A stretch of 64,000 nt of DNA from JAHBNG01 sp039028975 (GCA_039028975.1 JBCCHB010000033.1:52197-116196), one strand, 5' to 3'. Counted from the first letter of the stretch, positions 1 through 9,684 are shown. Notes: generated by a model not told the origin, from the sequence alone. Program-made: numbers and translations.

Positions 1-2
1 CT

Positions 3-176
3 TTTGAGTATGATGACAACGATATGCAAGATGCTTCAACAAGTGTACTTGCCATTGGCGATTCGATTCTGGAATGGAACGCCGGAGAGGAGCGGAGCAT
101 CCCAGACATTTTAGGTCGGGAAACGGGCCTCGATGTCATCAACGCGGCTGTGGGTATATTGTCAATGGCATCCTAA
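3..176 (+). pseudogene. SGNH/GDSL hydrolase fragment, broken
   Basis: One open frame from the left edge to a TAA at 174-176 encodes a block with LAIGDSILEWNAG, which matches block I of SGNH/GDSL lipases and esterases (catalytic Ser in GDS), then a segment ending VINAAVG where block II normally begins. The frame stops there, so the Gly, Asn and Asp/His blocks are absent. The 5' part lies outside the window. A truncated or frameshifted gene remnant is the simplest reading; a sequencing error near 155-176 cannot be excluded. Confidence 0.6.
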
Positions 177-264
177 ATATGCTGTAGTAGTCGGTTGTGT
201 CCCACATTTCAAGAATTACGAGTTACGAATTATGGGTTAACTTACCCAAAAAGGATATACAATT

Positions 265-1800
265 GTGATTAACAATCTTTTTGACAGAAAAACCACCCGC
301 CGCCGTTTTCTAGGCGAAGCCTCCTGCGCGGCTGTTGGCTCTACCGCTCTATTTTCTACGCTTTTGAATATGAAGATGGCTAACGCAGTCGCTGGGTTCG
401 ATTCGGCCTCCAGCAGTGCAGAGCCTAATAACAAAACGTCCCAAGATGATGATTACAAAGCATTGGTCTGCCTCTTTTTGGCTGGCGGGAACGATTCGTT
501 CAATATGTTAGTTCCGGCGGGCAATACAGAATATGCGGAGTACCAAACGGTGCGCTCGGATCTGGCCCTGGCCCAAGGAACGCTCCTTCCTCTCAATGGC
601 AGGACAGCCGACGGCCGCGCCTTTGGCGTTCATCCCTCCATGCCAGAGGTGCAGCAGCTGTACAACGATGGCAATCTGGCCTTTGTGAGCAATGTGGGAA
701 CCCTGGTGGAGCCAACGACCAAGCAGACCTTTGAGAATGGAGTGGCCAAACTACCAGTGGGCCTCTTCTCCCACATCGATCAGATCGCCCACTGGCAGAC
801 CTCAGTTCCGGACAAGCGAACCAGCATCGGCTGGGGTGGTCGCACAGCCGACCTGCTCACAAGCCTAAATAGCAACCAGAACATTTCAATGAACATATCC
901 CTCTCCGGAACCAACACGTTTCAGTCAGGAACGACCGTTGTGGATTACGCCATTGAAGCCACGGGGAACGGTAGTTTAGGCCTCTATGGCTTTGACAATC
1001 CGGACGGTGCCATTAAGCGATTGAAAAAATCAGCTCTGGAAAGTATGCTTGATCTGGAATACCAGAATCTCTTCGAGCAGACCTTTGTCAATACGACTCG
1101 CACGGCGCTCAACAATCACAGCCAATTCTCTACGGCAATTGCCGGCGCCCCCACCTTTACAACGGCCTTTTCGCCCAACGAGATTTCTCGCTCGTTCCAG
1201 ATGGTGGCTAAGACCATCGCTGCCCGTCAATCTCTCGGCTTTAAGCGTCAGACATTTTTCATTCTATTTGGCGGATGGGATCATCATGATGAGGTACTTA
1301 ACAACCAGAAAGCCATGCTCTCGGTGGTGAGCAAAGGACTCAAAGAATTTTATGATGGGTTGGTTGAGTTGGGTGTAGAGAACAAGGTAACTACCTTTAC
1401 CGCCAGTGACTTTGGTCGTACCCTCACTTCCAATGGGCAAGGGAGCGATCACGCCTGGGGCGGTAATCACATGGTTATGGGAGGAGACGTCGGTGGAGGC
1501 CAGATCTACGGCGACTATCCGGCACTCTACCTTGATAATCCGCTAGATGTTGGGTACGGGCGTGGTTCCCTCATCCCTACCATCTCTTGCGACGAGTACT
1601 TCGCCGAACTGGCTACCTGGTTTGGTGTGCCAAGTTCAGAACTTTCCACCGTCTTTCCCAACATTGGGCGTTTTTACGACACAAGTTCAGCTAGTATGCC
1701 AGTTGGTTTTATGGCAAATGGCAATACACAAGCTGAACCAGAACCGCGTCGCAGCTATATTCCGTTTGTGACGTCGTCCGCAGAGGTAGCATTTACTTAG
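265..1800 (+). CDS. DUF1501 family protein, Tat-exported
   Basis: The 511-residue product starts at a GTG preceded by AAAAAGGA nine bases upstream. Residues 11-16 read TRRRFL, a twin-arginine signal, followed by a hydrophobic Ala-rich stretch, so export in a folded state is likely. The body has the DUF1501 signature (VCLFLAGGNDSFNMLVP near residue 70, a GGWDHHDE block near 340, and a SDFGRT block near 380), a sulfatase-like alkaline phosphatase fold family of unknown substrate. The C-terminus (RRSYIPFV...) resembles the hydrophobic-Pro ends of other exported proteins in this window. In many bacteria DUF1501 genes pair with a DUF1800 gene; none is visible here. Confidence 0.85.
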   Translation: MINNLFDRKTTRRRFLGEASCAAVGSTALFSTLLNMKMANAVAGFDSASSSAEPNNKTSQDDDYKALVCLFLAGGNDSFNMLVPAGNTEYAEYQTVRSDLALAQGTLLPLNGRTADGRAFGVHPSMPEVQQLYNDGNLAFVSNVGTLVEPTTKQTFENGVAKLPVGLFSHIDQIAHWQTSVPDKRTSIGWGGRTADLLTSLNSNQNISMNISLSGTNTFQSGTTVVDYAIEATGNGSLGLYGFDNPDGAIKRLKKSALESMLDLEYQNLFEQTFVNTTRTALNNHSQFSTAIAGAPTFTTAFSPNEISRSFQMVAKTIAARQSLGFKRQTFFILFGGWDHHDEVLNNQKAMLSVVSKGLKEFYDGLVELGVENKVTTFTASDFGRTLTSNGQGSDHAWGGNHMVMGGDVGGGQIYGDYPALYLDNPLDVGYGRGSLIPTISCDEYFAELATWFGVPSSELSTVFPNIGRFYDTSSASMPVGFMANGNTQAEPEPRRSYIPFVTSSAEVAFT

Positions 1801-1840
1801 GTCATTCAAAAAACAAATTACCCAGAAAGCTGTGAAGGTA

Positions 1841-1898
1841 CATTCTCTAATGAGGCGTATACCCGAGTAATCCGGCGTAAGAGAACGCCTTCTCCGCG
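1841..1898. repeat. REP-like palindrome
   Basis: This carries CATTCTCTAATG...GGCG, then CCGGCGTAAGAGAACGCC and TTCTCCGC. The same words recur around the RAYT gene at 21755-22294, so it is an outlying member of that REP family. It lies between convergent genes. Confidence 0.6.
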
Positions 1899-2115
1899 TA
1901 TACTCAATTTTTTGGTTTGGCCTTAGTAAAACCATGAAAGTGTCCAGCCAATGTCATTTAGTTAAGCCGTTCCGTCTGCAACGCACGGCGAATGCTCTGG
2001 GTGAAAGGTCGAAAATTCAGGCCACCGTGCATCGCAGTCTTCACTAACCTAATGACATAGAGTGGATAGCGGCATTTGTACACCATCCACCATCCACCAT
2101 CCACCTCCCCCCTTC

Positions 2116-3456
2116 TCACACCATCTCTGGCGGCTGATCCCAGATCTGCCGGTCGGGTGGCACACCGATACAGCGCTTCCAGAGATCGGCTGCCAGAACA
2201 TCCGGGTCAGCGGACTTGCCCTGGCTAGCAAAGTATTGGCAAACTCGGGTTACGTCACGATGAAAGATACGATAGGCATTGCGATTGGAGATGGCCGATG
2301 TAACTTGGGGGAAGTCAATGATGGTTACGTCATCTTCCCAATAGAGAATGTTGTAGCCAGATAGATCCCCATGAATCTGTTCGGCTTTGAGCATCAGCTC
2401 GATATTGCGCATCACCTCTCGGAAGAGGGGGTAAACCTGTTCTGGCTCTAAAGTGACTGATTCCAGAGTGGGTGCAGCCATGGTTTCACTACCCACATAT
2501 TCCATCAGAATGGCATTCTCACCGTGGGTAATGGGTTTAGGAACTGAGGCACCCATCTCATAAAAGCGATTCAGGGTGTTGTATTCATAACCCAACCACG
2601 ATTGGTGAAGCATTTGAGAGCCAAACTCGGTCTTGTTTTTGAGCGCCCGCATCTCCCGTGAATCACGTCGTTGCACCACACCGCCCCGCTGGCTGTCCAG
2701 AATTTCGCGCCCTTCTCGGTAGGTGCTGTCATTGCGCAGGTTACGAAACTGCTGCGGTCGATAGACTTTGGCCGCCATCAACTCATAGTCAGTCGAGGGA
2801 TGGGCGCGGCAGAGGTAAACGTTGGCCTCTTTGCCGCCTTTTACCAACATAAGTACATCGGTGATGACCCCCTCGAGGTAAAAGGGCTGTAGAGAATCGC
2901 GCAGCCAGACCTTCTCAAAGCGTGCAGGCGTATAGGTCGTCTCGAAGGTCTCGCCTAGATCGACCTGATCAACAAAATCATCGGCTGCTGTTTTCTTCCG
3001 CTGCTGCGGTCGCTGGGTCTGCTGGCGGCGTATCTCCTGTCGTCGCTCACCATCGTCCAAGCGGAATTTCTCGTAATAGACGTCCTCTAGATCATCCCAA
3101 TCCTCTTCTAGGTTGTCATCAATCTCTTCATCCCACTCTTGATCTAAGTAGGCGTCCCACTTGTCATCCCACTCTTGATCAATACGGTCAAGATCGATAC
3201 GATCTGGGTCTAAATTGCCATCTAAATCATCATTTAACTTGTCCTCTACTAACAGCACCACTTCCACCTCATCATTTACTATTCCATCGTTCTCCAGCAC
3301 ATCATTCTCTTGTACATCTGTATCCATCACATCTTCCTCAATTAGATAATCCATTTTCGTTGAGTCTGATCCATTAAGATATTCTACATTGTTTTGGTTC
3401 AAATTACTTGGGTCAAAAGTGTGTTGGTCAAAAGTATGAGTGGTCAAATCGTTCAT
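2116..3456 (-). CDS. RIO-type serine kinase/ATPase with acidic N-terminal region
   Basis: The product is 446 residues. Residues 1-150 are very acidic (Asp/Glu repeats, low complexity). The rest is a RIO kinase domain: a nucleotide loop GGKEANVYLCRA, a Lys in AAKVYRP, a catalytic loop HGDLSGYNILYW, and a metal loop IDFPQV in place of DFG. RIO1-type proteins are atypical kinases/ATPases; in archaea and eukaryotes they act in small-subunit ribosome maturation, and bacterial roles are poorly known. The gene has a long leader with a small ORF and two hairpin-T-run structures (3564-3937), which suggests control by premature termination. Confidence 0.85.
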   Translation of the reverse strand: MNDLTTHTFDQHTFDPSNLNQNNVEYLNGSDSTKMDYLIEEDVMDTDVQENDVLENDGIVNDEVEVVLLVEDKLNDDLDGNLDPDRIDLDRIDQEWDDKWDAYLDQEWDEEIDDNLEEDWDDLEDVYYEKFRLDDGERRQEIRRQQTQRPQQRKKTAADDFVDQVDLGETFETTYTPARFEKVWLRDSLQPFYLEGVITDVLMLVKGGKEANVYLCRAHPSTDYELMAAKVYRPQQFRNLRNDSTYREGREILDSQRGGVVQRRDSREMRALKNKTEFGSQMLHQSWLGYEYNTLNRFYEMGASVPKPITHGENAILMEYVGSETMAAPTLESVTLEPEQVYPLFREVMRNIELMLKAEQIHGDLSGYNILYWEDDVTIIDFPQVTSAISNRNAYRIFHRDVTRVCQYFASQGKSADPDVLAADLWKRCIGVPPDRQIWDQPPEMV

Positions 3457-3563
3457 CGGTTTGTCGATCCTAAGGTATAAAAAGCTTTCAGCTAATCAGC
3501 CGTCAGCATTCAGCAAAAATTTGGCCATGTTTCAAGGTCGATTTTTATACTTTCCTATGCAAT

Positions 3564-3592
3564 AAAAAAGCCACAGGAACCATGTCCCGTGG
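3564..3592 (-). terminator. Rho-independent terminator 2 in RIO kinase leader
   Basis: Read on the minus strand, a stem of GCCACGGGA with TCCTGTGGC is followed by TTTTTT. It lies about 110 bp before the RIO kinase start and downstream of a similar structure at 3707-3735. Confidence 0.7.
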
Positions 3593-3706
3593 CCAAGCTG
3601 CTCTGCTCGTCTCGATGTCAAAATGCGTTCTAGGTCTTGCTAGTAGACCTTAAGATACGATCCATTTTGAAATGGACTGGCGTATAGCAGCTGATCTTTT
3701 TGCAAT

Positions 3707-3735
3707 AAAAAAAGCCACAGGACCGCGCCTGCAGC
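3707..3735 (-). terminator. Rho-independent terminator 1 after the 19-codon leader ORF
   Basis: On the minus strand an 8-bp stem (GCTGCAGG with CCTGTGGC, two G-U pairs) is followed by seven T. It starts 28 bases after the stop of the small ORF at 3763-3822. Both terminators end in the same TTTTTTATTGCA tail, so the unit looks duplicated. Confidence 0.65.
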
Positions 3736-3762
3736 TTCACAAACCGAACCGTTGTCGGTGGA

Positions 3763-3822
3763 TTAGCTGATTGCTGGCAGACGCGTTGATATGGATTGGA
3801 CAATCAATCTCACTTGTGTCAT
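3763..3822 (-). CDS. 19-residue leader peptide
   Basis: ATG with a strong AAAGGAGG ribosome site nine bases upstream opens a 19-codon frame (MTQVRLIVQSISTRLPAIS) with TAA stop. It sits between a consensus promoter (3909-3937) and a terminator (3707-3735). The peptide has no run of one amino acid, but its Arg-Leu-Pro near the end could slow a ribosome. It could be a regulatory leader for the downstream RIO kinase gene or a free-standing micropeptide. The reading frame and RBS are seen; the function is inferred. Confidence 0.6.
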   Translation of the reverse strand: MTQVRLIVQSISTRLPAIS

Positions 3823-3908
3823 ATCAATACGCCTCCTTTTTGCTCAATATAAATTTGATCAACCAGTGGAAATTTAGTGAATACACTGGATTTTCTTGAA
3901 CTGATTGT

Positions 3909-3937
3909 AGTATATCATACTTCGGAATGGTTTTCAA
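3909..3937 (-). promoter_or_regulatory. Sigma70-type promoter for leader ORF and RIO kinase
   Basis: On the minus strand TTGAAA (3937-3932), a 17-bp spacer and TATACT (3914-3909). The transcript leader of about 80 bases contains a CCAGTG...CACTGG hairpin before the AAAGGAGG site of the 19-codon ORF. Confidence 0.7.
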
Positions 3938-3967
3938 GAGGCAATTTTTGCGTTATTCGCCCGGGAC

Positions 3968-4009
3968 GGACGTTTTTCGGACGTTTGACGGACGTTTGGT
4001 GTATAGGAT
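3968..4009 (+). promoter_or_regulatory. SARP-type promoter P1 (GGACG direct repeats)
   Basis: GGACGTT repeats start at 3968, 3979 and 3990, exactly 11 bp apart. The -10 TAGGAT starts at 4004, 14 bp after the start of the last repeat. Regularly spaced heptamers next to the -10, without a good -35, are the known binding layout of SARP (BTAD) activators. It drives the metallopeptidase-like gene at 4194. Confidence 0.75.
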
Positions 4010-4052
4010 AGAGTTGGTGAGAAATATCTTACAACTTGAACTTAATCCCAGT

Positions 4053-4138
4053 TATACTCAGCTCCGTTTGAAAACAGGAGTTTGCTCCCTCCTGTAGAGG
4101 CCGCGGAAAACTGCTGTTTTCAAAACAACCGCAGCATA
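4053..4138 (+). repeat. 85-bp hairpin element, copy A (MITE-like)
   Basis: It begins TATACTCAGCTCCGTTTG and ends CAACCGCAGCATA. The imperfect terminal inverted repeats of about 23 bp both run into a GAAAAC/GTTTTC stem. It lies between promoter P1 and the start of the gene at 4194, so it is transcribed as a 5' leader hairpin. Other copies: 31425, 50141, 51636, 61549, 63687. Confidence 0.75.
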
Positions 4139-4193
4139 ACAAGTGAAGTTTGTTTACTCTGTAGATGCTCGTACAAAACAAGGAACACAGGTT

Positions 4194-6458
4194 ATGAATA
4201 TCCACCAGCTTGAACAGATGCTTCGATCGGAAGCCCAAAGGCGCCTGGCTGCCCATGAGACAGAGGATTTTGCCGACGTTGCGCAGGAAAAGTCCCTAGG
4301 TGAGCGCCGTTCGGCAGAATTTATGTTCGAATATGAGGAGAAAGCCTATAAAGTGCAGCTTTATGATAATGGCCTGGTCTATGAACCTGAGGATGGATCG
4401 GAACCAGCCAGAATTATGCACTATGCTCTGCGCACATCTGCTTTAGGACGCGAGAAAAAGCGCTATATCTGGTCGAGCCGTTCTGGAAGCCTTAGTGCCG
4501 CCATCAAAGAGCTTGGTGAGGCAATTGCCCAAACGCAAAACAGGGAACAGCCAACAGATCCAACAACAGCCAAAGCCCAGGCAATCGATTACGAATCCAA
4601 TCAGCTTGCTCAATTGAAAGGGCTATCAGACGAACTGTCAACATTTACCGGCTGGGGGTTTGGTTCATTTACTGGCGCGTTCGATCCAGAGAGTCCATTT
4701 ATTCCGTCAATGCGTTATACATTTGATTACATTCTTCGCACGCTGTCAAGCCAGATCATGAATGATGTCAGCATCATTCAACAAGCTTATACCCAACGTC
4801 GAGATAACCCGTTTGAGGCAAAGCAGGAGACGGTCAATATTGGTGGGAAACAAGAGTCCATCGAGCAGTTGCAGTTAACGGCTGCGGTCGAGCTCTATGC
4901 TGCTGATCTGATGACCAACCATGCACTGGAGCCAGCCCGGCAGGCAAAGATGATCGAGAAGGACAGCGTGGCCATTTCCTACTTTCAGGAACGGACATCC
5001 ATCCGTGTCTTACCCTATCACAATCGACTGTTGATCGGCATTCCCTTTGCCAATGTCCTCTTTCAGCATCACCAAGGGGGTATCGCCCCTTCTTTTGATC
5101 ATTTGGCCCTACCCCATGAAGTGGGTCATTATCTGTACTGGCATGGTCAAATTGATGATCAACCAATTTATAAAGCCTTGGCGGAAAAACTCTCGGCTGG
5201 GAAGATCTCCAAGGCTGACTGGCGCCAGCAGTGGATCGAAGAGATCTTCGCTGACGTCTATTGCTGCCTTATTGCTGGACCGATTATGGTACTGGGCTTT
5301 CAAGAACTTGTGACGGACGGTCCGACAGAACACTTTTCCAAAGAGTCAGGCAAGCACCCCATTGCGGAATTGCGGCCGTTGATCCTAACCCGTATCTTAC
5401 GCGCCATGACTGATGAGGCGGGTAAGGCGCTCTATCCTTGGTCGCCTGACTATCTGGACGCCAACTGGCGACGCATCTCCAGCGTAGGACAGAATGTTTT
5501 GGAAGAGATGTTTATTGTGCCTGGCTCAGTCACTCCGCTCTCAGGCCAGTTCATTCTAGATGAGCTAGATGATGCCATCCAGATTATGTTGGCACTGCTA
5601 GAGCCGCTACGCCCAACATTAAGCTCTGACGAGTGGCATACGTGGAGTACCGATCCATCGCCTCGAGACGTAGGGGCATATGTCTTTTTGTATGGAGAGT
5701 ATGAAGAAGAACCCAACAAGAAACAAAAGCTAGGTGATCCTATAAAAGAAAAGTGGGCCCAGGCATGGAGTAACCACACGATCCACAACGTCTTTGCGGA
5801 TACGTTACATGCCTTCCTAATGCCCCCAGATAAGCGACTTGCAGATTTCATCTGTCGAAACGTAGTCGAATCAGAAGATGAGGCACAATTCAATTGCGTT
5901 CCCCATGAGTACCGATTCGACGCCAAACTTGTCCCACTTGTTCGCTATCAGATTCTTGAGCAGGTCGCTGGCGGCAGAGAACATTTAACTTTGCTTGCTG
6001 ATAACTTACCAGAAGAATTGAAAGAAACTTGGCAGAAATGGGATACCCAAACTCGAAATGAGTTGGATGCATCGGCTGGATTATCGGATATCTATTATGG
6101 CAATCGTGAGGAACAGGACCCGCTGACTGCGTTGCAAGCACTCAGTAGCGATGTGGTCAACAGCCTGAAGAACTTAAGGCTTGCTAATGTCCGTCAAATG
6201 ACTATCGATCAGTTTATCAATCAAATCTACTGGAGATACACCGATAATCGGGTGACCAGCTTTAAGGTGCCAATGCCTTCTGAAGCTGACACTACACGGA
6301 CGCCGATTATGCAGCGAACCGCAGATTTCTTTGGAGCCGTTGCACGCTATCATATGAAGGAAAGTCAGAACAAGATCGCCGTGGACGACTGGACCGATCT
6401 CTTCTTGGTTCAGGGCTGGTCGACCGAGGGACCTGGTCCTAGTCCAAACGTTCAGTGA
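4194..6458 (+). CDS. HEXXH zinc metallopeptidase-like protein (cassette A)
   Basis: The start chosen is ATG 4194 (AAGGA nine bases upstream) rather than an upstream GTG at 4143; this gives 754 residues. A zinc site is visible: H308-E-V-G-H312 in LPHEVGHYLYWHG, and about 37 residues later EEIFADVY (E349/E350), the spacing of a gluzincin glutamate ligand. The fold family is not one I recognise. There is no signal peptide or membrane segment, so it is cytoplasmic or exported by a dedicated machine. The C-terminal half of the protein at 11576 is a paralogue. It is convergent with, and overlaps by 7 bp, the SARP gene at 6452, and is driven by SARP-type promoter P1. Confidence 0.65.
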   Translation: MNIHQLEQMLRSEAQRRLAAHETEDFADVAQEKSLGERRSAEFMFEYEEKAYKVQLYDNGLVYEPEDGSEPARIMHYALRTSALGREKKRYIWSSRSGSLSAAIKELGEAIAQTQNREQPTDPTTAKAQAIDYESNQLAQLKGLSDELSTFTGWGFGSFTGAFDPESPFIPSMRYTFDYILRTLSSQIMNDVSIIQQAYTQRRDNPFEAKQETVNIGGKQESIEQLQLTAAVELYAADLMTNHALEPARQAKMIEKDSVAISYFQERTSIRVLPYHNRLLIGIPFANVLFQHHQGGIAPSFDHLALPHEVGHYLYWHGQIDDQPIYKALAEKLSAGKISKADWRQQWIEEIFADVYCCLIAGPIMVLGFQELVTDGPTEHFSKESGKHPIAELRPLILTRILRAMTDEAGKALYPWSPDYLDANWRRISSVGQNVLEEMFIVPGSVTPLSGQFILDELDDAIQIMLALLEPLRPTLSSDEWHTWSTDPSPRDVGAYVFLYGEYEEEPNKKQKLGDPIKEKWAQAWSNHTIHNVFADTLHAFLMPPDKRLADFICRNVVESEDEAQFNCVPHEYRFDAKLVPLVRYQILEQVAGGREHLTLLADNLPEELKETWQKWDTQTRNELDASAGLSDIYYGNREEQDPLTALQALSSDVVNSLKNLRLANVRQMTIDQFINQIYWRYTDNRVTSFKVPMPSEADTTRTPIMQRTADFFGAVARYHMKESQNKIAVDDWTDLFLVQGWSTEGPGPSPNVQ

Positions 6459-9400
6459 TAGGCCAATCGCTCCCGAAGCTGTTCTTGTACATTATCTTGA
6501 TTTAACCGTTGTGCAATCTGCTGTGCTTCTTGCCATATGGCTCGGCTCTTCTGTGGTTGCTCTACCGTTTGATATAGATCGCCTAAGAGAACCATGGCAA
6601 ATAATTTGCCTAAAACGTTGTTTGTTGCTTCACATATTTTTACACTTTCCAGATTGTACGAAAGCGCTGAGGAATAATCCTCCAATTCATTTAGAATTGC
6701 ACTCAAATGATAGAGCATCATTCCTTCAAACCGTTTTAATCCAAAACGACGAAAGAGCGCGATAGCCGATTCAGCGTGGGAGCGAGCAGCCTGAAAATTT
6801 TTCTTGCGACGCTCGTTGATAGCCATAGCATAATATATCATTGCCAATTCCCCTTTGTCTTGCAGTTCCAGGCATAGTGCTTCAGCTTGCTGGAAAAAGG
6901 AAGCAGCCTGGTCAAATATCCGGCGTTCGACCGCAACTTCACCTTGAAAACGCAAGGTGGATATCATTTTGGTACGTTCATTGGCTCTTTCTTGATTTAT
7001 TAAAGCATTTTCCAATAGCCCTTCTGCTTCATTCAAATCACCACGTTCAAAATGATAATATGCTTGCAGATATTGTACATTTCCAAGACCTCCGATATCG
7101 TCTATCAGTTCACGTATAGAATAGCTACTTGACATAAGTTGTTCTGCATTGACATAATCACCTCGCTCAAGAGCAATGCGAGCGAGGTGATAGTGAGCAT
7201 CAGCCACGCCTGCATCTTCTTCTAAGCCCATCCATTTTTGCAAACTTTTCGATAGGTGCTGCTTGGCTTCCTGATGATCCCCAAGCTCTGTGCATACTTC
7301 ACCCCAACGTAGCAGGTTGGTGGCCTGGAGTGTCTCATCCTCCAACTGAATCGCTGCATCTTGCGCCAACCCATAGGCCTCCCGAGCATCTACATAGCGG
7401 GCGCGCGTCAACCAACTCTTCTCCAATACGTCCGTAAACTCAATGACCTCCTGCCACTTCTCCTGCTCATGGGCTATCCGAATGGCCGCGCCCATGTTCC
7501 CCCACTCTGATTCTAATGCTTCGTATTTCTGCTGATTTTCCGCGGCAAAATTTAGATAATAGGCAACCATCCGTCTGTAAGCCGTCTCTGAATCGCTCAA
7601 CTTTTCCTGAGCTAAGTCAGCCAGTAGCTCATGCTGCCGGTAGGGTAGCTTCGCCAACTTCTCCATCGCAAAATCAGCCAACAGCGGATGTTGCCGATAA
7701 TATTCCTCCTCATCTTCCTTCACCAAGGACAGCGCAGTCAACTCAAAGAGAGCATCCTCCACATCAAATGGGTCTAGATCGGCAATGTATGCCAGCGCTT
7801 CTAAGCTAAATGGCCGCCCCTCAAAGACAGCCAGTAGCGGAAAGAGCATCCGTAGCTCTTCATCCAGCGCTTCCCAGCTCACCTCAAAAGAAGTGCGCAC
7901 GGCTCGGTTGCTGATCTTCAACCCTAACCGCTGCTGCGCATTCGTCAACCGAGCGACCATGCCCTCCAGCTTCATTTTGGCTCGTGACTTGAGTCGTTGT
8001 GCCACAATCTCCATGGCCAAGGGTAAGTAGTGAAGCAGACGGCCGATTTTTGCTGCGTCCTCTTCTTCTGCAGCCACTCGCTCTTCACCCAAAATATTGA
8101 CCAGGAGCTCCCGTCCCCCCTCTGCGGAGAGTTCGCCCAACAGAAGTACCTGAGCATTAAGGGCATGAGCCACATCTAGATCCCGAGTGGTCAGAAGGAG
8201 TGAACAGCGTTCTCCACCAGCAAAAAGGGGCTGCACCTCATCGCCCCGGGTTACGTTATCCAGTACTAAGAGGACAGACTTATCCGCCAACACACCCCGC
8301 ACCGCGGCACTCCGACTCTCAATGTCAGCCAGCCCGCTAAAGTCATAACCATAAGCTCGGCCCCAGTTGTCTAAAATATCCATAACGCTGCTAATAGCCG
8401 GATTGGCCCACAGTACGCCATCGGGAAGATCATCTTTTATGGTATGGGCAATTTGAGTAGCCAATGTAGTTTTGCCCAGACCACCCATTCCTACCAATGC
8501 CACCACCGATGTTCCCACCTCGTTGAGCATGCCACAAACCTGCTCAATCTCCTCAGAACGACCTACGAAATGGGGAAGGGTCGCTGTAGCCTGAAATGGA
8601 GGCGAGGAAAGATGAGGGGGTGAGGGGATGTTTTGCTGCCCTTCGGCAATCTTGCCACTTTTGTCCCCCTCGAATGTAGTTGTCGGGGGCTGCAATCCTG
8701 CAACCTTGCCAAGCTGCCGCGTCCGAATCGCCTCATACAGTTCCGTCGTTTCCGCTTCTGGTGAGATGCCTAGCTCTTCCTCCAAAGTGCTGACATAGGT
8801 TTCATACTGGCGGAGGGCCGCGGCTTGCTGACCGGCATGAGCGTAAAGCAACATCAATTGACACTGGGCTGGCTCGTGGAGCGGATCCAGGCCAACCCAG
8901 CGACGGGCGTATGGGATGGCCTGGTCGAAGTTGCTTTGGGCAGCATAGCTTTGGATAAGTTGTTGCAACACCTCAGCCAGGGTCTGACGTAGTCCTTCAC
9001 GCTGGAAGAACTGCCAATCGTCAAATTCGGTTGTGTCAGTCAGGAAGAAGTCTACTAAAAAATCGTTACTATACGTAGTGACGGCCTTGGTGAGAAGAGG
9101 CAGGCATGTTGTGCAGATCTCTGTCGTGGGGTGGCTGCACTGGCGGGCATCGGTAACGTGCTGTCGGAAAGTAGCCACATCACTCCATAGCGCGCTATTA
9201 GAATTTAGCCCAATCGTTTCGCGATCAACCACAAAAGTCTGCTTGCCTAGAAGCTCGCGCAAAGGTGCCAGATGCTGTCGCAAATAGGTACGCGCCGCCT
9301 TCTGACCAAATTCAGGCCAGAGTAGTGTAGCGAGCGCATCTCGGGCATGGATCTTTTCTGTCACGGCCAAATAGGCCAACAATGCCAGCGCCTTACGCTT

Positions 9401-9469
9401 GGTCAGCGGTACTGTCTCTTCATTTCGTTCCAAGCGAGGCGAGCCAAAAAGGTAAAGCTTCGTATCCAT
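6452..9469 (-). CDS. SARP/AfsR-like regulator: BTAD, NB-ARC, TPR (cassette A)
   Basis: The start at 9469 (MDTKLYLFGSPRLERN) matches the usual beginning of the winged-helix domain; an upstream ATG at 9583 would add an unlikely basic extension that crosses operator Q1. The 1005 residues contain an OmpR-like DNA-binding helix (1-95), the BTAD helical repeat (about 95-240), a Ser/Pro linker, NB-ARC with Walker A GMGGLGKTT near residue 326 and Walker B LLVLDN, a winged helix, and TPR repeats from about 650 to the end. Such proteins are ATP-dependent activators that bind 11-bp direct repeats. The gene is divergent from the exported peptide gene at 9685, with CTACG repeats between them. Confidence 0.9.
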   Translation of the reverse strand: MDTKLYLFGSPRLERNEETVPLTKRKALALLAYLAVTEKIHARDALATLLWPEFGQKAARTYLRQHLAPLRELLGKQTFVVDRETIGLNSNSALWSDVATFRQHVTDARQCSHPTTEICTTCLPLLTKAVTTYSNDFLVDFFLTDTTEFDDWQFFQREGLRQTLAEVLQQLIQSYAAQSNFDQAIPYARRWVGLDPLHEPAQCQLMLLYAHAGQQAAALRQYETYVSTLEEELGISPEAETTELYEAIRTRQLGKVAGLQPPTTTFEGDKSGKIAEGQQNIPSPPHLSSPPFQATATLPHFVGRSEEIEQVCGMLNEVGTSVVALVGMGGLGKTTLATQIAHTIKDDLPDGVLWANPAISSVMDILDNWGRAYGYDFSGLADIESRSAAVRGVLADKSVLLVLDNVTRGDEVQPLFAGGERCSLLLTTRDLDVAHALNAQVLLLGELSAEGGRELLVNILGEERVAAEEEDAAKIGRLLHYLPLAMEIVAQRLKSRAKMKLEGMVARLTNAQQRLGLKISNRAVRTSFEVSWEALDEELRMLFPLLAVFEGRPFSLEALAYIADLDPFDVEDALFELTALSLVKEDEEEYYRQHPLLADFAMEKLAKLPYRQHELLADLAQEKLSDSETAYRRMVAYYLNFAAENQQKYEALESEWGNMGAAIRIAHEQEKWQEVIEFTDVLEKSWLTRARYVDAREAYGLAQDAAIQLEDETLQATNLLRWGEVCTELGDHQEAKQHLSKSLQKWMGLEEDAGVADAHYHLARIALERGDYVNAEQLMSSSYSIRELIDDIGGLGNVQYLQAYYHFERGDLNEAEGLLENALINQERANERTKMISTLRFQGEVAVERRIFDQAASFFQQAEALCLELQDKGELAMIYYAMAINERRKKNFQAARSHAESAIALFRRFGLKRFEGMMLYHLSAILNELEDYSSALSYNLESVKICEATNNVLGKLFAMVLLGDLYQTVEQPQKSRAIWQEAQQIAQRLNQDNVQEQLRERLAYH

Positions 9470-9500
9470 CGTTAGCCGTAGTTTCTCCCAATTTTTCAAA

Positions 9501-9565
9501 CTACGTTCGTACCGTTCCCAAACTACGCGCCCCACGACGCGGCACCTACGCACGCTCCATATACT
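9501..9565 (+). promoter_or_regulatory. SARP-type promoter Q1 (CTACG direct repeats)
   Basis: CTACG-like words start at 9501, 9512 (degenerate), 9523, 9535 (CGACG) and 9546, spaced 11, 11, 12 and 11 bp. TATACT at 9560-9565 starts 14 bp after the last repeat. The layout equals Q2 at 19283 and parallels the GGACG promoters, but the word differs. It reads toward the peptide gene at 9685 with a leader of about 110 bases. Confidence 0.7.
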
Positions 9566-9684
9566 GGCATGTAACCGGGTCACAAAAGAGTACTTGCAAG
9601 TAGGTGAACAATCTTCACCGAGGAATTCCTCATCTCAGACCCTCCTTTTTCTAACGAACTTTTTTCAAACTAAGGAGACTTGAG

